This document shows, piece by piece, positions 35,612 to 46,560 of a DNA stretch of 64,000 nucleotides. The position numbers and the translations under genes are program-made. Every line of letters begins with the position of its first letter. Position 1 is the stretch's first letter. A model generated the notes under the pieces. That model did no database searches and was not told the DNA's origin. It saw nothing but the letters and a program-made list of their open reading frames with translations. This stretch comes from Adenanthera pavonina (taxonomy: Eukaryota > Streptophyta > Magnoliopsida > Fabales > Fabaceae): NCBI GenBank assembly GCA_026686845.1, contig JAIVEN010000012.1, positions 13,270,501-13,334,500 of the forward strand. Reading direction: 5' to 3'.

Positions 35612-35652
35612 GTCTTCTCCCGGATTGTTAGATCCTTAAACTGGGAGTCTGG

Positions 35653-35664
35653 GCTTTGATACCA
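35653..35664 (-). other. Primer-binding site of element 2
   Basis: On the minus strand it reads TGGTATCAAAGC, one mismatch from the initiator tRNA-Met type site, two bases after the LTR end. Confidence 0.85.
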
Positions 35665-35666
35665 CT

Positions 35667-37474
35667 TGTTACCTCAGCTGGCTTCCCAAGAGGGGGGTGA
35701 ATTGGGAAAATTGAAATTTTTCTACAAACTAGAAAAACAATAATGATACTAAAAAGATAACTGAAAACATAGTATAAAAAATAAAGAGCAGAGGGAAGAG
35801 AACTCAGTAGTTTATCCGGGTTCGGTCTATTTTGCTTGACCTACGTCCAGTCTCCAAGCAACCACTTGGAATTTTTCCACTATCTCTTGAAAGATTTGAA
35901 TGGGTTCTTGCAATGATCGCAGTACAACATCACCAACCCGAACTTCAGACTTAAACAAGTTTTCTCACTCTTCTCACTCAAGAATAAAACTATCTCCCTT
36001 AGTGCAATCTCACACTAAGTACACTCTACAAGTGTTTAGATATATTACAGAATGAAAACTCTCTCAAAAGAGTAGATATGAAAGTTAAGATATAATGAAT
36101 GAGTAAAACAAAGGGTAGTTGAGCTTTGAAAGAATTATTAAATGAATCAGCATAGTTTTGGCATGTAAATTGTTTTTCTCATTACCCAATAACTTAAATG
36201 AGGTCCTATTTATAGTATTGAGGTAGAACTATCCATTAGAAACAAAGATTAGTTGTTACTCTTAATAAAATAGTTGTTCACCTACGGCATTAGATGCATC
36301 TGACAGAGGTTATATGGATAATCTCCTCAGGTTATGCTGATAACGGGTAACTGTTTGCATTTATTTTCAACGTGAAGCTTTTTGTTATGCGGATAACCTA
36401 GCTAGGTTATGCAGATAACGTACTACACAGAATGACTAAATTTTAGCTCAGAATCATTTTCTTGAAAACCCACTTAGTTATTAGGATAACTTTAAGTTTT
36501 TCTCAACTGAGTTTTCGTGAAACTTAGGTTATCAGGACAACCTCCCAAAGTTATGCGGATAACCTATTTTACCCAAGGAAAGTTCAAGTATTCTGAGATA
36601 TAGGTTATACGGATAACCTCCTTTGGTTATGTGGATAACTTGTTTTACCCGAGAAAAGTTCAAGTATTTTGAGATATAGGTTATGCGGATAACCTCCCTT
36701 AGTTATGCGGATAACCTGTTTTATCCGAGGAAAGTTCAAGTATTCTGAAATATAGGTTATGCGGATAATCTCCCTTGGTTATATAGATAACTTGTTTTAC
36801 CCGAGGGGTGCAAGTGCTTCATGACACACGTTATACGGATAACCTACCTAGGTTATGGAATAACGGGCTACACAGTACCACTTTTCTTTACTATTCACCA
36901 TGTTATGCGAATAAGGTGCCTACCTTATTAGGATAACCTCCTAGACAGACTCAAGAACTTGATCACCAAGCTGTGTTATGCGGATAACCTCAATCATGAA
37001 ATTGAGGGATGGACTTTGGAAAAGCTTTGAGATTGAGTCTTTATCCCCATAACCTCAAATGGTTATATGTATCAGGTAAGATATTATTTTGAAAACAAGG
37101 TAAACACTTAGAAACATCTTTGAAATTGAGATCTTATTCCTATAAGTTAAAACATTTTTATGAAAACTAATTGAACACTTAGAATCAATTTGAGATTGAA
37201 CCTTTATCCTCACTAGATAGCTCTTTTCTTGAAAATTATTTTGAAATCATGAGTTAAGAACTAATCACTTAATTTGTCATCTTATTTAATTTTGGATTAA
37301 TAGAAATTCAAAGCTCAACTACCTTCTTTTACAGATAAATTCCTTAAGTATATGTGAAACAGTTCTTCAATCAACAGGGCGCTCCAACTTTGTTCTTCAT
37401 TTCACTTGTGTTCCTTTGATATTGGATCTCCCAAGATTATTTGTTTTAAAATTATCAAAACATCTGAATTAACA
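35667..37474 (-). repeat. 5' LTR of element 2 (1,808 bp)
   Basis: Uninterrupted copy. It is 145 bp longer than its partner, explained by a 75-bp unit present about three times (36575-36805) against once in the other LTR. TATA box (minus) at 36207-36214. It contains more than ten GGTTATGCGGATAACC-type words. Confidence 0.92.
36575..36805 (-). repeat. Tandem triplication of a 75-bp unit in one LTR
   Basis: Each unit contains 'aaagttcaagtattctgag' followed by ATAGGTTATGCGGATAACC, a second dyad word and TTTTACCCGAGG. Three successive copies are visible here; the partner LTR has one (about 27265-27345). The copies have diverged by a few substitutions. Confidence 0.8.
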
Positions 37475-38240
37475 GCTTATTCTGCCAACTTTGAACTCAA
37501 AGCTTCTAGGTTTCCTTGGGGTTGACAGCTTATCCTAACAATTAAGATAAGTTGTCATGAAATCATACTTGAGCTCTGCTTCTAAAATTTGTAGTGCTCA
37601 ATTTTCTAACAAGGTGCATACTTTATCATGACAACCTAGTTCAACGTTAAGAGATATGTCTAATGGCTAACTAACTTATTCTACCAACCTGCCTAGCTTG
37701 TCCTACCAAACTCTGACACATATTTAATGCAACAGATGAACGTTAAAGCAAGTTTAGTAACAGCAAGTTATTGTCTTTAATGGATAGATTTCCTTCAAAT
37801 CTATAATAGAATCACATTTAAGGTGGTGGGTAACAACATTAAATGAGATTACACGTAAATCTTGTTGAAATCTTTATTGCTCATATTTGAAGCCCTACCA
37901 ACCTCCTAAAAAGTCTTTATTGTTTATCATTGTTCTATCCACTCTTGTAAAAGAGATATTAGTTGTTGTAACCATTATTTCTATATTGGGTAGAAGTGTC
38001 TTAGTATAGGAAGCACTAAGGGAGTTTGTAAACACATTTGTTGGATCATGCATTGCCATCTGAAGTGTAGGCATGTTCGTCTCAAGCTACCATGATTGAG
38101 AGCGATGATTGAGAAAGAAAGGAGAAGGAGAAAAGAGTTTGCAAGTGAGACCAAGAAGTGATTTGTGCACTCGGCTATTGGAGCACTCAGACAAGCGGTG
38201 ATTTTGTTTTACTCAATCCCTCTATTTTTCCTTTTAGACG
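37475..38240 (+). mobile_element. Right part of truncated SIRE-like LTR (element 3)
   Basis: Begins with GCTTA, the second target-duplication copy of element 2, and continues the private motif of element 3 (CTTATCCTAACAA, TTTATCATGACAA, CTTGTCCTACCAA). It then has a downstream part that resembles element 1 after its TATA box only in layout: 'tgtaaaagagatat', direct G/A-rich words and a CT-rich end near 38210-38240. The expected CTAACA terminus and PBS were not found, so the 3' border is a guess. Confidence 0.45.
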
Positions 38241-39927
38241 TTTTTGAGTGAATCTACACTTGATTATTTGTTGAACAATATGATTTCTCCTATGTGAACT
38301 CAAACTACAATGTGCATTGGTTGGGTTTTGATCCTTTTAAAGCTTGACAATGTTTAACCTATATGGTTAATTTTGATGTACAATGTTGTCTACTGCTTTT
38401 GATTGCTGTGTTAATGTTATAGAAAAGAAGAAAACGCCATGGTCTGTCGTGTTTTGAAAGTATATATGCCTTCCTTGTGTTCGATCAAATGCTTGAAAGG
38501 ATTACATTTGTTAGGTGTGGTTCTTCTCTGGACATAAGAGCTTAATGGAACCTGGGTTGATATGTTTGCTTATTGGCATCTTCTAGCTAGGATATCAATT
38601 ATAAAATCTCATTTTGTGGGGATGTATCCAAGTGAATTAGGATGTTCCCTTTAGCTGTGATTCTTGGCTAGAAATATGGATATTTCTTTCTTGTATACTT
38701 GATTTGGTTATGATGGTTAGATTCGTAAGCTTAAATGAGATCAAATAAAAGATTTGGATGTTCCCTTGCAATAGATTTTGCTGATTTTTTTTTAAATTTT
38801 TCCCTTTGAAAGTATGATCAGAGTAAGCTGAGGTGGGTTATTGTGCTAAGGTATATATTGAGTGACGCATTGACAAGCAATCTATCCTGAATGATTAAGG
38901 TTGGAAGGTATAACTATATATATGCTATTATGCTGTCCACATGGACCAACCCAGCTCTTTCAATGCAGTTTCCAATCACCTTCTTCGTATAATCATAAAA
39001 TTGACAATTTTATTCAGTGGTGTTTAATTGCGTCTAACACCCTTTTCATTTTATATCAACATGAATGGTATAAAACTACATATAAATAGGACTTAGTCCA
39101 GTCATGTCTCTTGCACATAAATTATGCTTCATATTAGATCAATTAAATGATCCACTTATATATATATATATATGTATATATGTATATATAACATACCAAC
39201 TTCACATAGATAATATACTAAAGCAATAAATTAGTGGTTCGAGCATCAGAGTCTAGATTCAACTACTTCGCTATCACCTTCCCCTTGTGACACTTCTTTG
39301 AATCTATCTATCTCCTTTTTATTATTTAAACACACGGACTCATTTTCATTGGGTACCTTGATTGTTTCTTGTATTGACTCTAGAAAATAATATGTGATGG
39401 CATGTGACAAAATTCTTAGAAACTTTTTGAGCATTAGATTTTTTGGGATCAGAACCTCTGTATTTCTTTCTCTACTTATTTTCTACATTCCTTTATATTT
39501 TGCTTTAAAAAGAAGGGTCTTCTTTCTTTCTTTTTTAAGTTTTTATAAAATTTTGCTTTCTTTCAACAGTAGAGAGGTATTATGGCAAAGTACAGCAGAG
39601 AGATTACTTCCAGATTTTTGGCATTAAAGATAATATGAAGTAGTTATTAATAGATTTTGCTTGTACTGTAGTACATGTACTTTTTTATTGAACTTGATAT
39701 TAGGCAGCCACATGTATATAAGAGCCGAAAAAGCTTAAATTAGGAACTGGGACTTTCTGTCTAACCAAAAAGGTTACAAAAATAATTGTCGGAGTTGTTG
39801 ATTGAAAAATGAGTGAAAAAAAAAATAACAATTTGAGCGGAAAGACTGTGTGAGAAAAGATCCTGTGGTGTGCGGTAAAGATTTTATGGGTGGTTCTAAG
39901 TTGTATTTAGAAGTAGTCCATATAATA
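38241..39927. other. No gene recognised
   Basis: AT-rich spacer with a (TA)n tract near 39157-39190. Short open frames on both strands give no recognisable protein. Confidence 0.5.
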
Positions 39928-40189
39928 TATTTTCTCTATTTCAAAATAGATGAGATATTTTTAAATATATTTTAAAACAAAATATATAGAAATTAATATT
40001 TTTTAATTTTATTTTTAATTAAAATAGACTTATTATTATAAGATATGAGTTAAATAAGAGGCAAGTGAGAACGTTAAATGATAACATTGTGGGGAAAAAA
40101 TTTCTTTGTAACATATTGAAGATATTTGACTATTTTTTCCTAATTTTAATGATTTAATTATTTGTTTCTTATATTTTGAAACGAAAGTA
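39928..40189. mobile_element. MITE, Stowaway-like, first of a cluster
   Basis: The left end TATTTTCTCTATTTCAAAAT and the reverse complement of the right end (TACTTTCGTTTCAAAATATA) match imperfectly. TA at the outer edges. It abuts the next MITE. Confidence 0.5.
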
Positions 40190-40190
40190 C

Positions 40191-40456
40191 TACTCCCTCT
40201 GGTCCTATATAGGGTCTTTTGTCCTAATCCTAAATATAAGATCCTTTACAATATATAAGGTAGTATTTATTATACATTTCTAAAAAAATACATCTATTTA
40301 ATGTATCTAAAGAGAAAGAGAAAGAGATTAAATACGGGTAATTCTGGAAAAATATTGAGATTTTCAAAAAAATCGAGATAGTTAATTAGTTTTAACTCCA
40401 ATTCTTAATCCATGTGATTGGGTTAAGAGGTCTTATATTAAAGACTAGAGGGAGCA
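40191..40456. mobile_element. Stowaway-like MITE
   Basis: Left end TACTCCCTCTGGTCCTATAT; right end ...GACTAGAGGGAGCA, its near reverse complement. About 266 bp, non-coding. Confidence 0.7.
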
Positions 40457-40706
40457 TTTAATATGTGAGTATAATATTGAAAATTACTATGTACACTACA
40501 TTTATTATTTAATATGTAATCTTTGGTTCTTTTAAGAATAGTTGGTTATTTTCTAGAACCACTAATAAAGGATAGTCGTTGGTGCACGATTCCTTTTTCA
40601 AGTCTACCAACAACGCTAAATATCTTTTTTTGCCTCACTTTTATTAGTGATTATTTTATAATTGTTGACATATTTATGAGGCCAAACAAACATGTTTCTA
40701 GCATAA

Positions 40707-40977
40707 TACTCCCTCCGTTTTAATATATAGTGCATTTTCGAATTTATGTTTCATAATATAGTGCACTTTACAGATTGTGTAATGTAATTTTTTTCTCTTT
40801 CCAAAATTACTCCTAATTAATAGACCAAAATATTTATTTATTAGTAAAATGTTTTATTTCCAAAGCATTTAATGAGGGTAATTTGAGAAAAGATGAAAAA
40901 AATTGTTAGTTATTAATTATTGTCTTGATCTATATGCGATAATTAAAAGTGTACTATAAACTAAAATTAAAGGAGTA
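40707..40977. mobile_element. Stowaway-like MITE
   Basis: Left end TACTCCCTCCGTTTTAATAT; right end ...AACTAAAATTAAAGGAGTA. The inner words 'atatagtgca' and 'gtgtactata' are also inverted. About 271 bp. Confidence 0.7.
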
Positions 40978-41607
40978 TATCTCATAGAAGGTGTCCTTAG
41001 ATCTGGTTTCACCCTAACCCAATGCTTTGCCCAATGAACTCACCAGATAAACCCGGCCCGACCAACCTAATTCCAGAGGCATTAATGCTAATGATGGTTC
41101 TAGGATTTTGCATCCAAACTTTATGCCAAAGCCAAGAATGATAGCTGAAATTCCCATTAGCCATATTAATAGTACCAACAATACAATAACATTTTCCTTC
41201 CATTCCTCACACCATATGCAAAATATTTCTCTCTACTTTGATCTCTATGACTTTATATTATTTTTAATTATTTTAATTTCATATTTTTTTATAAATATTA
41301 TAAATTATATCCCCCATACTTTTCTCTTTCTCTTTCCCTCAATTTTTTTTTATTATTGGTTCTCTACCTTTCTCTCCCTATTCTTTTGTCTAGTAGTGAA
41401 TCATTTTTCACTAATTCATCATGACAAAATTAAAGTTCTTGGATATTAAAAATAATTTTATTTTTTTTAAATGTTTCATTACAATTTTACAAAAATGAGA
41501 TTACTGAATTTAAATTTTTTATAAAAAAATTATGTATTCAGTAACATTTAGATAATGAAACAAAAAAAACAATTTGTTAGATATGAAAAATAAAATATTA
41601 GAATGTT

Positions 41608-41733
41608 AATAAACTATAAGGGTCATATTTAAGATAATTGAGGTTATAGTTACCATCTGGCCAAAAAAGTTATAGTTACCAACAAAATATTGTGAATTAC
41701 TACAGTTAAATAAACTATAAGGGTCATATTTAA
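41608..41733. repeat. Exact 25-bp direct repeat next to the LINE 3' end
   Basis: The same 25 bases (AATAAACTATAAGGGTC... through ATATTTAA) occur at 41608-41632 and 41709-41733. The second copy abuts the 3' tail of the minus-strand LINE. Confidence 0.7.
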
Positions 41734-41803
41734 TCAATACAACAATAACAGCAACATTAATCTTATCCCACTATGTGCGGTCAGTTACATGGATCATATG
41801 ACG

Positions 41804-43560
41804 TCAATATGCTCTATCAAACACCATCTCCTCAGATAAATCATTTCTCAAAAGATCATTCCTTATAATTTTTCTTAGTGTCCTTTTTTGTCTTCCTCTA
41901 CGCCTTTTAATAGGACTCCAAGCCATTTGATCAACTCTCCTCACTGGCTCCTCTTGCCCTCTTTTTTGTACATACTCAAACCACCTTAAATGATTTTCCA
42001 CCATTTTCTCCTCGATAGGTGCTACTCTAACTTTTCTTCGTATACATTCATTTCGTATATTATCCAATTTTGTATAACTACACATCAATCTCAATATTCT
42101 TATCCCTGCTACTCCCATCTTATGCTCTTATTGTCCTTTCAAAGCCCAACATTCACTACCATATAGTATCGCTAGCATTATAGATGTTCGATAAAATTTT
42201 TAAGCTTAGTAGGTATCTTGTGGTCACAAATAACTCTTGATGCTTTCCTCCACTTTAACCACCCAGCTTATATCCTATGCATAACATCTCTATCAATTTT
42301 ACTATCATTCTGTAAAATTGACCCCAAATATCTAAAATTTGACACTTCTAAAATGGTTTACTCTCCAATTTTTACCTCTGAATCATTTCTAATTGGCCTC
42401 TTATTAAATTTGTAATGCATATATTTTGTCTTGCCTCTACTCAAACGAAAACATTTTGATTCCAAAGTGTGTCTCCATAACTCAAGTTTAGAGTTAACAT
42501 CTTCTCTTGAGTCCTCAATTAAAACTATATCATCAGCGAAAAGCATACACTTTGAAATTTCTTCCTGTATATAATTTGTTAGAACATCCAAAACCAGATC
42601 ATACAGGTATAAACTCAAAGAAGATCCTTAATGTAAGCCTATCGTTATAGGAAAGTCCTTTGTCACACCTCCAGGGGTTCTCACACTTGTTGTTGCCCCC
42701 TCATACATATCCTTTATGGCTCGAATATAAGCCACACGAATACTTTTCTTCCCCATTGCTTTCCACAATACATCTCTTGGTACTCTATCATAGACTTTTT
42801 CCAAATCAATGAAAATCATATACAGGTCTTTCTCTTTACTCTGGTATCTTTCAATCAAACCCTTTAATAAATAAATAGCCTCTAGTGTAGATCGTCCTGG
42901 TATAAATCTAAATTAGTTTTCCGAAATACGAGACTCTTTTCTGAGTCTATGCTCAATCACTCTTTTCCAAAGTTTCATGGTGTAACTTATGAGTTTTATC
43001 CCCCGATAATTAGCACAATTCTGAATATTCCCCTTATTCTTGCATATATGAACTAGAGTGCTCTTTCTCTATTCCTCTGGCATTTTCTTAGACCTTAAAA
43101 TCTCATTAAATAATTTAGTAAGCCACAAAATCCCCTGCTCTTCTAAGCACTTCTAAACTTCGATAGGAATACAATCAGGATCAATAGCTTTACCATTATC
43201 TATTCTCTTAAGAGCTTCTTTTACCTCTTTAACCTGAATCCTACGATAGAAGTTCAAATTGAGATCACCTTCATGAGTTGTTAATCCTTCAATATCAATA
43301 ATCATATCTAATCCACTATTGAAAAGCTTATAAAAGTAGCTCTCACATCTTTCTTTGATATTATCATCTATAACCAAAATTTTTCCTTCCACATCCTTAA
43401 TGCATCTTATTTGGCCCAAATCTCTTGATTGTCTTTCCCTTCTCTTGGCAATTCTATAAATCTTACATTCATCATTCTTGATTCCTAAATCCTGGTAGAA
43501 TTTCTTAAAAGCTTTAGATCTAGTCTCGCTCATTACTTTCTTAGTCTCATTTTTAGCCAA
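41804..43560 (-). pseudogene. LINE reverse transcriptase and C-terminal region
   Basis: 43560-43153 is the RT entry with GKAIDPDCIPIEV (family GKAxGPDxIPxE). 42858-42628 contains MIFIDLEKVYDRVPRDVLWKAM, where the catalytic-A motif FIDLEKAYDRV is clear. 42618-42358 contains FADDIVLIEDS, the RT catalytic YADD-type box. 42118-41804, in another frame, holds the C-terminal conserved block RILRLMCSYTKLDNIRNECI, ENHLRWFEYVQKR and RRRGRQKRTL. In-frame stops separate the first three parts. The enzyme would perform target-primed reverse transcription; this copy is dead. Confidence 0.9.
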
Positions 43561-43909
43561 CCGATAACCTTTTCAATTTTCATTGCTATTGGATAAATGC
43601 AAGGCTTTGAAACACTCTTTCTTATGTTTGACCTTCTCCTGCACGCTCTCATTCCACCACCAAGATTCTTTATCTTTAGGTCCAAAATCCCAATACTACT
43701 TTAGTGATATCCCTGATTCTTTTAGTCATCTCATCCCACAAGATGTTAGCACTTCCTTGTGAGTTGCAATTACCTTCCTCCATAGCTTTTCTCGTAAATA
43801 TTACTTATTTCTTACCTTTTAGTTGCCACCACTTAATCCTAGGATTTAAGCCTTTTCGAATTTTTAGTTTATGATTTTTAACCAGCACATCAAGGACCAA
43901 GACTCTATG

Positions 43910-44761
43910 TTATGAAGTTAAACTATCACCAGGGATTACTTTGTAGTCTTTACAAGCTCTTCTATCTGAGTTCCTTATAAAAAAGAAATCAATTTGCGAC
44001 CTTTGGGTTCCACTCTTATATGTGATTAAATGCTCCTCCCGCTTTTTGAAACATATGTTTACAATCGTGAGATTGTAAACCATTGAAAAATCAAGAATGG
44101 AATGTCCCTCCTCATTTACTTCTCCAAAACCATAACCACCATGAGCTCCCATATATTGCCCCATCTCTTTTCCCACATGACCATTAAGGTCCCCCCCAAT
44201 AAGGATATTTTCCTCTTGTGGAATATCTCGGACTAAACCCTCCAAATCTTCCCAAAACTTTTCCTTAATATATGCTTCCAACCCTACTTGAGGTACATAA
44301 GCACTAATAATATTGAGTGTATCGTGTCCAATAGTCAATTTTAAGGATAAAATCCTATCTCTAATCCTTTTGACTCCTACCACATTCTTTTTCCAATCTT
44401 TATCCACAATAATATCAACTCCATTCTTTGCTCTAACTTTCCCTACATATCAAAGTTTTTAACCAATAATGTCTAACTGCTTAGTCTTTTCTCTCATCCA
44501 TTTAGTTTCTTGAAGGCACAAGATGTTAATTCTCCTCCGAATCATAGTATCCACCACCTCCATAGATTTACCTATTAACATTTCAATATTCCAAGAACCA
44601 AATATAATCTTACTTTTTTGGGCTAACTTTTTTACCCACATCCGTTCAGAATAATGTGGGAACCCTTGTTCATTTAACACTACACCCAGGCACCAATGTA
44701 GCAGCTCTAACTCATTTGACACTGTATTTGAACCATACAGTACGTTACTTCTGGGCAACAA
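43910..44761 (-). pseudogene. LINE apurinic-type endonuclease domain
   Basis: Contains GSWNIEMLIGKSMEVVD (Asn of the active site), LCLQETKWM (catalytic Glu), ILIGGDLNGHVG (Asp and Asn) and RSQIDFFFIRNSDR (Asp), the exonuclease-endonuclease-phosphatase fold motifs of RTE-clade LINEs. Two pieces (44761-44459 and 44407-43910) share a frame, separated by a stop. Confidence 0.9.
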
Positions 44762-44905
44762 CCTAACTTTAACATATATATGTCTTTAATCCATGTCATA
44801 AAGATTTGACAGATTTTTAGGTTGGTTGTCGAGGGCCTAACACAATCTTCCTCTTTTACCCGGGCTTGAGACTGACTATGACACTACATAGGCGGAGTTT
44901 CTTTT

Positions 44906-46090
44906 TTAAGCAATCAACATAAAAAAATGCTAGTAAAAAAATCAACATTAACTATGAGTTTATGAGGGTGTTAGTCAAAAGTGCATAAATAATTTTCAAC
45001 TTAGAATTCAAATGTATATTGAATTACATAATTAATGCGAAAGATTAGGGACTAAATCTTATTAAAAAAATTAATTAATTAGACTTTCAACTATTCCAAT
45101 AAAATATTTTTTTGTTACATCAAAAATTAGGATTTGATTGTCGTTTTAGTACATAATTTTGGATTGAATTTAGTATAATAAATTGCAATTGATCAATTTT
45201 ATATTTTTTTTCAACAAAAACTTGCCTAAATGATTGAAATTAATTAATTACATCTTAAGTCCAATTTTAACAAATAATTTTAAACCCAAATTGTTTTGGC
45301 CAATAATTTCAAATTCAAATTAGATGTCCATCGAAGGAGGAAAACATACAATAATTAAGGAATGTGCTAATGCTATACTTACATCACTTGGCATGAAAGT
45401 GTCATAGGATTAAGAATAAGAAGATATGGCAGGGAAAGTTTCATTGAGAACATTTTGCAGCAAAAATCTGAGTTCATCATAGTTCATTTAGACAACTCGG
45501 GTGAGAAAGTGTTGGCCAAAAATGTAGGGTCCATTTGGTCTTCGTTTGTAAAAGTAAATTAAAATAAATGAAGTTTAGGTAAAAGTAAACTTATTGTAAG
45601 TTATTATGTTTAGATATTCTTTCTGTAAAAATAAGTTTGACAAATCAAGAAATGGTCGGATGATAAAAGTTAGAAGTACTTTTAGATGTATAATTACTAA
45701 AAATGACATAAGTTTCATAATATAATATTATATAACTAATTAAGTTATATATGATTTATAATAATAATATACTCCCTCCGATTCTAAATATAAAATACTT
45801 TCAACTACCTAACATATATTAAGAAAAAGAGTTTGATTATTAAATTTATCAAGAAATTTCAATATTTTCTACTATTTACCTCTATTAATTAAAAACTACT
45901 CTCTATCTACCTCTAATTAATTAAAAAAAAAAAGTAAACATCAGTTTACAAAACTAAAAAAGAAGGATCCAGCTCATTGATTAAAAGTGAGTTACAGGTC
46001 ATATTTCATTTTCTAAAAAGGTAGTTGTAATATGCCAAACACACTTTTTTGTATAACCATAATTAAAAACCATAGTTTGATTTTCAAACC
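44906..46090. other. AT-rich spacer with MITE-like sequences
   Basis: About 45528-46045 has a left end GGGTCCATTTGGTCTTCGTT and a right part with GCCAAACACAC, suggesting a MITE. Inside it, TACTCCCTCCGATTCTAAAT at 45770 looks like one end of a Stowaway-type element whose other end I did not find. No coding sequence was recognised. Confidence 0.35.
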
Positions 46091-46094
46091 GAAT

Positions 46095-46545
46095 AACCAG
46101 AGAGGCATCTAGTAGTTGATGGGACACATCACCTCCACAACATTAGCATTCGTTACTACAAAGTCTTCCTTCCCTCCAATATTGACACCACAATCTGCAT
46201 ACAACCTGGTGAAAATTAGAAATACGAGGTCCAATATCGTAAAAATTGAATAGAACTATTTGCAGACACAATTATAAATATATAAACATCAGTGATCCAT
46301 TCCTTTTTTTTTTTTTATCACTTCAACTTCATCAGAAGAATGCAATGAGTTGCCCGACATGGGAAATTGCTCATCGCATTCACAAAATGCTATACCATGG
46401 CTATAAATAGGTTAAAATGGGTTTAAATATTGAATAATATTAATTAGATGTTTAATTTATTTAATTACTTATCATTTTAATTACCCTTCTTCAGAATCTT
46501 ATTGAACTTTGAAATATAAGGCTTCCTCGCAACAGCACTGATTTA
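46095..46545 (-). pseudogene. Possible exon remnants of an unidentified gene
   Basis: Three short segments on the minus strand have better base composition than the surroundings and plausible splice borders. About 46545-46490 encodes AVARKPYISKFNKILKKG after an AAATCAG acceptor and before a GGTAAT donor. About 46396-46320 encodes AFCECDEQFPMSGNSLHSSD. About 46209-46107 follows TTTTCACCAG and encodes LYADCGVNIGGKEDFVV through VVEVMCPINY before a stop. The first two join in phase; the second and third do so only with a non-standard border. I do not recognise the family. It could be a gene end, a pseudogene or chance. Confidence 0.3.
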
Positions 46546-46560
46546 GTCCCTGTACAGATG

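Larger units (their letters stand above)
23439..37474 (-). mobile_element. SIRE/Maximus-type copia element 2, decayed, with a nested insertion
   Basis: Runs on the minus strand, flanked by GCTTA (23434-23438 and 37475-37479). From its 5' end: LTR 35667-37474, PBS 35653-35664, gag, pol, internal motif array, envelope-position ORF, polypurine tract 28019-28032, 3' LTR 23439-28018. The 3' LTR holds a 2.9-kb insert; without it the element is about 11.1 kb. LTR copies differ at roughly 10% of sites in the 280 bp I compared, and coding frames carry several shifts and stops, so it is clearly older than element 1. It inserted into element 3. Confidence 0.93.
41734..44905 (-). mobile_element. RTE-type LINE (non-LTR retrotransposon), decayed
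   Basis: The 5' region (about 44905-44762, minus) carries the conserved RTE-type leader with CAAGCCCGGGTAAAAGAGGA. Endonuclease, RT and a C-terminal region follow, then a 3' tail ending in a TTGTTATTGTTGTATTGA-type simple sequence (plus 41738-41757). Frame breaks occur between endonuclease and RT and before the C-terminal part. Target duplications were not determined. Borders are good to a few tens of bases. Confidence 0.85.

Noticed and set aside
36575..36805. Possible satellite or CRISPR-like array
   Set aside because: Only three units, diverged, no unique spacers; it is a local tandem duplication within an LTR.
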